Assembly (NCBI RefSeq): GCF_011067745.1
Contig: NZ_JAAMPJ010000010.1
Coordinates: forward strand, 1-64,000
Origin: Lentzea alba
Lineage (GTDB): Bacteria; Actinomycetota; Actinomycetes; Mycobacteriales; Pseudonocardiaceae
Direction of reading: 5' to 3'
Length of the DNA stretch: 64,000 bases
Shown here: one piece after another, positions 27,001 through 36,000 of the stretch
Layout of the letters: every line of letters starts with the position of its first letter
How positions within the stretch are numbered: position 1 is the stretch's first letter
Notes under the pieces: generated by a model
The model's input: only the letters and a program-made list of their open reading frames with translations
What the model was told of the DNA's origin: nothing
Databases searched by the model: none
Program-made: the position numbers and the translations under genes

Positions 27001-30000
27001 CGGTGGCGCGGCAGTGGGCGGAGCAGGAGCGCACGGGTGACGCCGGCGCGGAGGCCTCCTGGCCGCAGCGGTCGTTCTTCGTCGACGCCCCCGGCGGCGC
27101 GGACCACGTCGCCGTGCTGGTGGGCGGGCGGCCGGTGCGGCTCGACGGGCACCAGTTCGCCGCACTGATCGGGGCTTCGGAGCAGTGGCGTCGCGCGGCG
27201 GCTGACCGGCACGTCGAGTCCGTGGTGTTGCTGGTGTCCGAGAGCGGACGCGGCACCGGGCCGGACGGTCTCGCGCACGACTTCCATCGGACCCTCGCCG
27301 GGCAGTTCGGTTTCCGCGGCCGGGTGCACGCGCCCGTCGCCGCCACCCGCGGCGAGGGCGGCTGGCGCGCGGTGCCCGCCGACGTGGTGCAGGGAACGAC
27401 GCTGCAGGGCCTCGACATGCGGACCGGCCGGCCGGTGTCGTTCGGGTCGTGGGAGGTCCGCACGACCGAGATGCGCCGCGGTGGCCAGGTGCTGGGTCTC
27501 GCGTTCACGGTGGCCGGGGACCGGCAGGTGGATCTCCAGATCTCCGGCCAGCGGCACACGGGCGAGACGCACAGGTACCCGGAGGGAGTGACGACCTGGG
27601 CGCAGCGCCGGCAGAACCCGCGCGACGACGTGCTGACCTCGCCGTGGCCCGACACCTCGTTCCTGATCAGCACGCACGGTCAGGCCACCTCGGTCGAACT
27701 GAACCTCCGCAGCGGTCGTCAGCTGGCGGTCACCGGCGCGACCTTCGCCCGAGTCGCTCACGATCTGAGCGTGTTCCGCGACGCGCTCGGCAGCACTCGG
27801 ACCGACGCGATCACCATGCTCGTGTGCTACGCGGCCGCGGTCGCCGACTCGGGCGGTGTCGCGCGGGACTTCCAGCGGGTGCTGGGAGATCTCGGCTACC
27901 GGCAGCCCGTGGTCGCGGGCAGCCGCACGGTCTTCCTGTTCCCCGACGGTCAGGCCGGTCGGTGGGACACTGGCATGACCGACGGTGGCCTGTGGCGGTC
28001 GTTCTCGTCGGGACCGGCTCGGGTGCTGGTGCAGGAGACCCAGACCGGGCAGTGGCGGCTCACCGGGCCGGACGACGTGCGGGCCCACGCGGTCAGCATC
28101 GAGGGCACGCCGGTCGCCGTGACATACCGGATGCACGATGCGGCGGCGGTGGCCCGCCTGCAGCAGACCGTCAAGCGAATGCTGCGCGATCCTTCCACCC
28201 GCGACACGTTCCTCGTCGACGCTCACATCGCCGACGACGAGCGGTTCGTCGTGCGGACCGGCGACCACCGGCCCGTCCTCGTGGACGCGGGCACGCTGGC
28301 CAGGATGGTGTCGACGTCCATCCCGTTCACGCAGCTCATGTCGGGACCGGACCAGCCGGGCCGCTTCGAGATGCTGGTGGACCGGCGCGGATCGGCGGGT
28401 CGTCGCACGTTCCTGCGTGCGCTGGAGGACTTCGCGCACAACCGCGACGCCCACGAGGCGCCGTACGTCGGCCCCGATCACCGGCGCGTCCTGGAGGCGG
28501 AGGCCGGGTTGCCGCCGCGTCCTCCGCGCACCGCGCCGCCCGCCGATCTGGGGGCGCCGAGCACGAGCAGGTCGCTGGAGCACGACGGCGGGACCGAAGA
28601 GTCCACTTCGGACGGTGTGGCGGACGACGACTCGGCGACGACGAAGAAGCTCAGGGCGTGGTTCGACCAGGCCGACGAGAAGTCGGCCGCGGAGCTCACC
28701 GGCAGGACCGCCACCGGCGAGGGAACGCGCGCTGACGCGGACGTTCTGCCGGGTGACGACCAGACTGCGGCCCGCGCGCCGGAAGCAGACGTCACGCTCG
28801 ACCAGACGCGCTCGGCGGGCCGGCGGGCGTGGGTGCCCGGCGAGAACCGGCTGACGTCGATGAGGCGGCGGCTCGGGGCCCTGATGGCGCACCGCGCGGA
28901 CGCCGTGGCAGGCGTCGAGATCACCGGTCACCACGAGACCCGTGGCGAGGTCACGTTCCGCTCGGCTGACGTCCGGGTTCGGCCGCTGGTCAGCGACGGT
29001 CGCACGGTGGGTGTCACGTTCAACGTGGACGACGCCCGCAAGCAGGACCGCGCCGCCGTGCGGGAGCGGTACAGCGGGGAGACCGAGTACCACGACGCTC
29101 CTGGCGATGCGGGTCGCACGGAACGGGCCCCCTTCCCGCGTGACACCTTCTTCGTCTCCGCCACCGCGGCCGGCGAACGGGTCGAGGTGCACCTCGCCGG
29201 CCGTGGCCGGGTGACGCTCGACGGACACAACCTCGCGACACTGGTCAGCGACCTGCGGAGCTTCCGCGGCGCCGGTGAGACGGCCGGCGCGCTCGCGCTC
29301 GTCGTCCGCGAGGCCGGGCTGCGCGACGAGCCCGGCGGCACGGCGCACGACTTCCAGCGCGCCCTCGACGGGTTCGGTCACCGTGCCCCGGTCGTCGCGG
29401 CCACTGGAGATGTCGCGCTGCGCGCCGACTCCGGGACCTGGCGCACGGCGGTCACGGCAGGACAGTGGCGTGCCTTCTCCTCTGGTTCGGCGCGGGTGCT
29501 GGGCCGGGACGTGTACGCACGCGAGTGGCACGGTATCGACGTGTCCGATGTGGACCATGCGCCGCTGGTGCGCCGGGGTGAGCCGGTCGGCATGACCTTC
29601 CGCTCCGGCGGCGAGCGGGCGGCAGGTTCGTGGCACACGCCTGGATCGTTCGCGGTCGACGCACCCTCCACTTCGGACGGTCACTTCCGCGTGCGGACCG
29701 CCGGCGGAGAGCACGTGCTGCTCGACGGCCGCGCGCTCAGCCGGGTGATCACCGCGTCCGAGCTGTTCCAACGGGTCGGCAGCATGCCCCTGGAGCTGTT
29801 CCACGACGTGCACGACCACGGGATCACGGTCGACCGCACCGGCTTCGCGGCGGTAGGCGATCTGCGCGTGGCCGCGCCACATCCGTCCGCTCGGCGGCTG
29901 GGCTTCGATCCCGCCGACGTGCTGTCCGCGCCGCTGAAGCACCGCGGCCGGACCATCGGCGTGACGTTCCAGACGGGCATGGGCCGCACCGAGGCGGAAA

Positions 30001-33000
30001 CCTGGGCCGGCGGTGACGGCAAGGGCTTCACGGACGTGCTCGACCCTGGTGAGCACAGCGAGTTCGACGCCGGCGACGCGCGCCGCTACCTGAGCTCGCC
30101 GTGGTCGGAGCAGGCGTTCTTCGTGCACGCCGACAGCACGTCGGGCCAGGTCGAGCTGACGCTGCGCGGCGGCAGGAAGGTCACCGTGGACGGCGCGGGC
30201 CTGGCCGAGGTGCTCGCCAAGTCGGAGCCGTTCCAGCGGGCCCATGCCGGTGGCGAGATCGTGTTGCTGTCCTCGCACGCCGGTGAGGGTCCGGCGCACG
30301 ACTTCCAGCGGGCGCTGGCGGACCTGCACGGCGTCGACCGTCCCGTGCTGGCTCCCTCGACCGGACTGGAGCTGGTCCACAAGCGCGCCGGGAAGTACAG
30401 CACGACGTCCGTGCACGACGGCGGCACGTGGCGGGTCTTCCCGGAACTGGACGTCCCGGTGGCGGGCCGGACGGCCGACGGGCGGAACCTGTGGTTCCGG
30501 CCGGACTCGGTCGCCCTGACGGAGCTGACCCGTGGCGGTGACGTCGTCGGGATGTCGTTGCGCAGCGAGGTCGACCCAGCGGCGGTGAGTGGCCCGCCTC
30601 GGTCGTTCTTCGTCGACGCGCCCGGCAGCGGTGATCACGTGGTCGCGCTGGTGGACGGGCAGGAGGTCCGGCTCGACGGCCGTCAGCTGGGCTCGCTCGT
30701 GGCGCGGTCGCAGCAGTGGCGCCAGGCGGTGGCCGACCACCACGCCGAGTCCGTGGTGCTGCTGACGTCCGGAAGCGGCCGCCTGGCCGACGACTTCCAC
30801 CAGGTGCTGGCCCAGCAGTTCGGCTACCGCGGTGCGGTGCGCTTCCCGGCCGAGGGCGGGTGGCGTCAGGCACCCAGCCACGTGGTGGAGGGTGTCGAGC
30901 TGACCGGCCGCAACCCGCGGACCGGCGAGCCGGTGACCTTCCGGTCCTGGGAGGCGAGGACGGCCGACCTGCGGCACGACGGCAGGCCGATCGGCGTTTC
31001 GTTCGGCGTGGCCCAGTGGCGGCAGCTGGCACAGCGAGCCGCTGAGCACACCCACGAGGGCGTGACCTACCGGTTCCCGGAAGGCGCGCACAGCAGGATG
31101 CAGGCGGGCTCGCGCCAAGAGCGGTTCACCGCGCCGTGGCCGGACAACTCCTTCCTCGTCAGCACGCACGGAACGCCTGCCGGGCTGGAGGTGCACCTCA
31201 ACGACGGCACGAGGCTGTGGGTCTCCGGCGCGACCGCCGGGCGGCTCACGCACGACCTGCGGGTGTTCCGCGAGGTGGCCGGGCGGGACGAGGCCGACGC
31301 GATCGCCATGCTGGTGTGCTGGGCGGGTTCGGCCGCCCAGCCCGGCGGACTCGCCAGGGACTTCCAGCGGGTGCTCGGCGGGCTCGGGTACCGGCAGCCG
31401 GTGGTCGCGGCGAGCCGCGAGGTGGTTCTGCGTGACCACACCGAGCAGGGCACCTGGGACACGAGCGTCGTGGACGGCGGCTTCTGGCGGTCGTTCGCCT
31501 CGGGACCTGCCCGCGTGCTGGCCCAGGACGTCGAGACGGGCCAGTGGCGGCAGCTCGGCCCCGACGAGGTGCAGACCCGGCCGCTGGTCGTCGAGGGCAG
31601 GACGGTCGGCACGACGTTCCGGTCGGCGGACGAGACCGCGGTGGTCCCGGACGGCGCACAGGACAAGTTCCTGGTCGACGCCCAGATGCAGCCGGACGAC
31701 CGGTTCGTGGTGCGCACCAACGACAACCGGGCCGTTCAGGTCGATGCCGGCACGCTGGCCAGGCTGGTGGCCGAGGTCCCGGCGTTCCACCGGGCGGTGT
31801 CGGGCGCACAACGGTTCGAGCTGCTGGCGGACCGGCCGGACTCGGTCGGGCGGCGCAGCTTCCTGAGCGTGCTGACGGACTTCGCGGCCGGTGATCGCGG
31901 TGCCGTCGACGTGGTCGATCCGGTCACCAGGGCGCGCGTGGAGACGGCGGCGGGGTACCGGCATGGTGATGACGCCGGGACTTCCGGGCAGGAGGGTGTG
32001 TTCGGCCCGTCCACCGGAACCGGACCGTCCACTTCGGATGTTCCGCCGGACGCCTCGCCCGACGCTTCGCCGGACGCCTCGCTCGACGGCGATCCGGAGG
32101 TCGGACGCAGGCTCGGCGCGTGGCTCGACGAGGCCGAGAACTGGTCGGTCGGCAGGCTGACCGGGTGGACCGACTCGGGCGAGGTGCGGCACTTCACCGC
32201 GGACGACGTGCGGGTGCGTCCACTGACCAAGCGCGGCCGCACGCTCGGACTGGCGTTCGAGACGGGCTCCGAGCTCAAGCACACCCAGCGCTGGGCGGCG
32301 GCCCCGCGGGCGAACCAGGCTGTCACCAAGATCCGCCCGGACGGGGCGGGCGGGGCGCAGCGCGTCCGGTCGCCGTGGACCGAGGACGGGTTCTTCGTCT
32401 CGGCACCGGGTTCCGCCGACCGGTTCGAGGTGCGGCTGGCCGACGGCACGCGCGTCTCCGTGGACGGCCGGAACTTCGCCCGGCTCGTCGGGTCACTCGA
32501 CGCGTTCCGCTCGACGGTCGCGCCGGACGCGCGCACGTCCGTCACGTTGCTGACGGCCGATTCCGGCGCTGGTGAACGTGGTGCGGCAGCGAGCTTCCAG
32601 CAGACGCTCGCCGGGGAGTTCGGTCACCGCCAGCCGGTCGTGGCGGCGACCAGCGACGTGCACCTGAAGGCACCGCTGATCGGCCGCCGCGGGCGGGTCA
32701 CGCTCGGCCGCGGCGGTGAGTGGCGGGTGTTCTCCACCCGGGACGCCGACCTGCTCGGGCTGCACGAGGGCACGCCTCGGGTGTTCGCCGCGACCGAGGT
32801 GGCGACGGCGCCGGTGCGCGCGGACGGCCACACCGTGGGTGTGTCGTTCCGGCCGGAGCACACCCCCGAACCGCTGCCGACCGGGCAGGAAGGCTTGCCC
32901 GCCAAGGCGTTCCAGGTTGATGCGGGTGTGTCCGGCAACCGGTTCGAGGTCACCCTCGCCGACGGCCGCACGGTCGCGGTCGACGGGCGCACGCTCGCCC

Positions 33001-36000
33001 GGCTGACCGCCGAGTCGCAGCCGTTCCGGGACGCGGCGGACGCGCACCACGTGCAGGCGGTCGCGCTGCCCAGCGGACGGGACGCCGGCGGGTTCGGCGC
33101 CGCGCTGACCCACCTGACGAGGGACGACCGGCCGGTGGTCAGCCCGGAGGCGGCCGGTGGCTGGCAGCGGACCGGCGGGCGGGCACCACTGTCCGGTGTG
33201 GACGGTGCGGGCCGGGTGCACTGGTTCGCTCCTGCCGACGTGCGGTCGCGGCCGCTGGACACCGATGGCCGCGCTGTCGGCGTTACCTTCCGCGACGAGC
33301 CCGGTGCGCCGGTGACCGTCACGTCATCGCACGGCTCCGTGGCGCACGTCGACGTCGATGCCAGTGCCACGCACTTCGCCGTGCGCCTGACCGATGGCAC
33401 CGAGGTCACCGTGGACGGCGGCACGCTCGCACGCGCCGTTGCCGGGTCGCCGCTGCTGCACTCGGCTGACGTGATCGCACTGCCCGGTGCGGCGGGCGCG
33501 CTGGACGGTCGCGGTGCCGCGCACGACTTCGAGCGGGCGCTGTCCGAGGCGGCCGGTCGCGACCTGACGGTGGCCGCCCAGGACGCGGCGGGCCGGTGGC
33601 GGGTGCTCGGCGACCGGACCGACTCGGTGATCGGTCACGACGCGCACGCCGGTGTTCCCCACCTGTTCACCGTCGGAGACGTGCGTGCGAATCCGTTGCG
33701 GCAGGGCGACACGACCGTCGGTGTCTCCTTCCACGAGGACGGCCAGCAGCAGGTGCGGAACCTGCCGGACGAGACCGGTGTGCCGGTCGCCGTGAGGGCG
33801 ATCCCAGGCTGGTTCGAGGTCGACCTCGCGGACGGTCGCCGGGTAGGCCTGCCCGGCGCGGAGTTCGCCACCGTGGTGGCCGGGTCGGAGCTCTTCCGCG
33901 CGGCGCTGGGCAACCGCGAGGGCGCGATCACCCTGCTCGCCTCCGGAGCGGGCGATCCCGCCGGACGCGGTGGTGCCGCCCACGACTTCCAGTCCGCGCT
34001 CGCCGGTCGTCTGGGCATCGACCGCCCGGTCGCCGCGCCGGCCGGACCCGTCGACCTGAAGGGCTTCCTGGGCGGTGGCGCGCCGGTCGAGACCGTGACC
34101 GAACCGGCCGGCTCCGCCTGGCGGACGTTCCCGCTGGAGCGGGCGGGCGGCGAACCGGTGCGCGGCTTCGACACCGGCCTGAACTGGCACACCTTCGAGG
34201 TCGGTGACGTGGACGCGCACTCGCTGGTCCGCGACGGCCGGGTCGTCGGTGTCTACTTCGACAGCCCCGGCATCCTCACGGTCGACGACCCGGCGCAGCG
34301 GCTCGCCGCCGCCCGGACGTGGGCCGAGCAGGCCGACCACGGCCAGGTGCACTTCCTGCCGGAGGGACATGAGTCCATCGCGGACGTCGAGGCGGCCGGG
34401 CTCCACAGCGAACCGAGCCGCGCGCCGTGGCCGGACGACACGTTCTTCGTCGTCGCCCACACCTTCAACGACAGCAAGCGCGGTCAGGGCGGCTTCCGGG
34501 TGCGGCTGCACAACGGCACCGAGATTTTCCTGCAGGGCAACGCGTTCGCGGATCTGGTGCAGCGCACGGACGCGTTCCAGAGCCGGTTCCGGGACGGCGA
34601 CAGCCCCGAGTCGATCGCGCTGCTCGCCTGCTACGCCGCGCAGGGCCGTGGTCCCGGCATGCCCGCGCTGGACTTCCAGCACGCGCTGGCGAACGTCTTC
34701 GGGCACCGGCAGCCGGTGGGAGCGCCGAACACCAGCCTCGGCGTCGGCCGGCACACCACGGTCGCCGACGGCGGCGGCTGGCACACGTTCTCCACTGGTC
34801 CGGCCGATCTGCTCGGTTGGGACGTCACCGGCCGGCCGACGCTGTTCTCCGCCGCTGACGTGCGGGCGAAGGTGCTGACCGAGGGCGATCACCGCGTGGG
34901 CGTGTCGTTCACCGGCGAGACCGGTGGGACGGCCTCCCGCACGTGGCCGGAGGGCGCGCTCGGCGTCGAGGTCGCCGGTGCGGGCGACCGGTTCCAGGTC
35001 ACCCTGGCCGACGGCAGGCGGCTGACCGTCGAGCCGAGCTCGCTCGCGAAGGTGATGATCCACTCGCGGCGGTACTGGGACGCCGCGGGCAGCGAGATGC
35101 CGACGGCGCTGACGCTGCACTCGTCGGTCGCCGGCGGTGCGGCCCGCCGCTTCGAGGAGGCGCTCGCCCGCGACTTCGGCCATGCGGAGCCGACCCTTGT
35201 GCGGCGGGACGGTCACTGGGAGACGGTGGTTCCCGACGCCGACCGGCTCGCAGGCACCGACGCGGACGGCCGGACCCGGCTGTTCACGTCCGACGAGGTG
35301 GAGATCCACTCCGCTGGGCACGCCGGGATCTCCTTCACGGGCCAGGTCACCCGGTCCACCGGCACGGATGTCCCGATCACCGTGGACGCCACGGCCGACC
35401 GCTTCCACGCACGGCTGAGCGACGGCTCCACGGTGTCGTTGTCGGGCACCACCCTGGCCGAGCTGGTGGGCCGCTCGGGGCTGGTGGACGCGACGCACGC
35501 CGAACGGTTCGTGCTGCGCACGTCCCCGGACGCAACGGGGATCGCCGCCGACTTCCAGCGCGCGCTCGCCGACCAGTTCGGGTTCTGGCAGCCGGTCGTC
35601 GTCGGCACCCGCGAGCTCGCCACGCTGCCGCAGCCGTTGCGCGGCTTCGACGGTGAGCGCGTGCAGCGGTTCCAGGCCGCTGAGGTGGAGATGGGCGTCC
35701 TGCGGCACCAGGGCCGCACCATCGGCGTGAGCTTCCTGCCGGGACAGCGCCAGACGATCGCGGGGGAGTGGGCCGCGGCGCCGGCCGGGCACGAGTCGCT
35801 GGTCACGCCGGACGGTACGACGCGTGCGCCGTGGGGCGAGAGGACGTTCTTCATCGACGTCTTCGGCACCGAGCACGCGGCGGTGATCAGGTTGAGCGGC
35901 AACCGCGTGGTCGAGCTGAACGCCACCGCGTTCGCCGACCTGGTGCACCGCTCGGAACCGTTGCGCGAGGCGCTGAACGGCTCGGCCGCCATCGCGTTGC

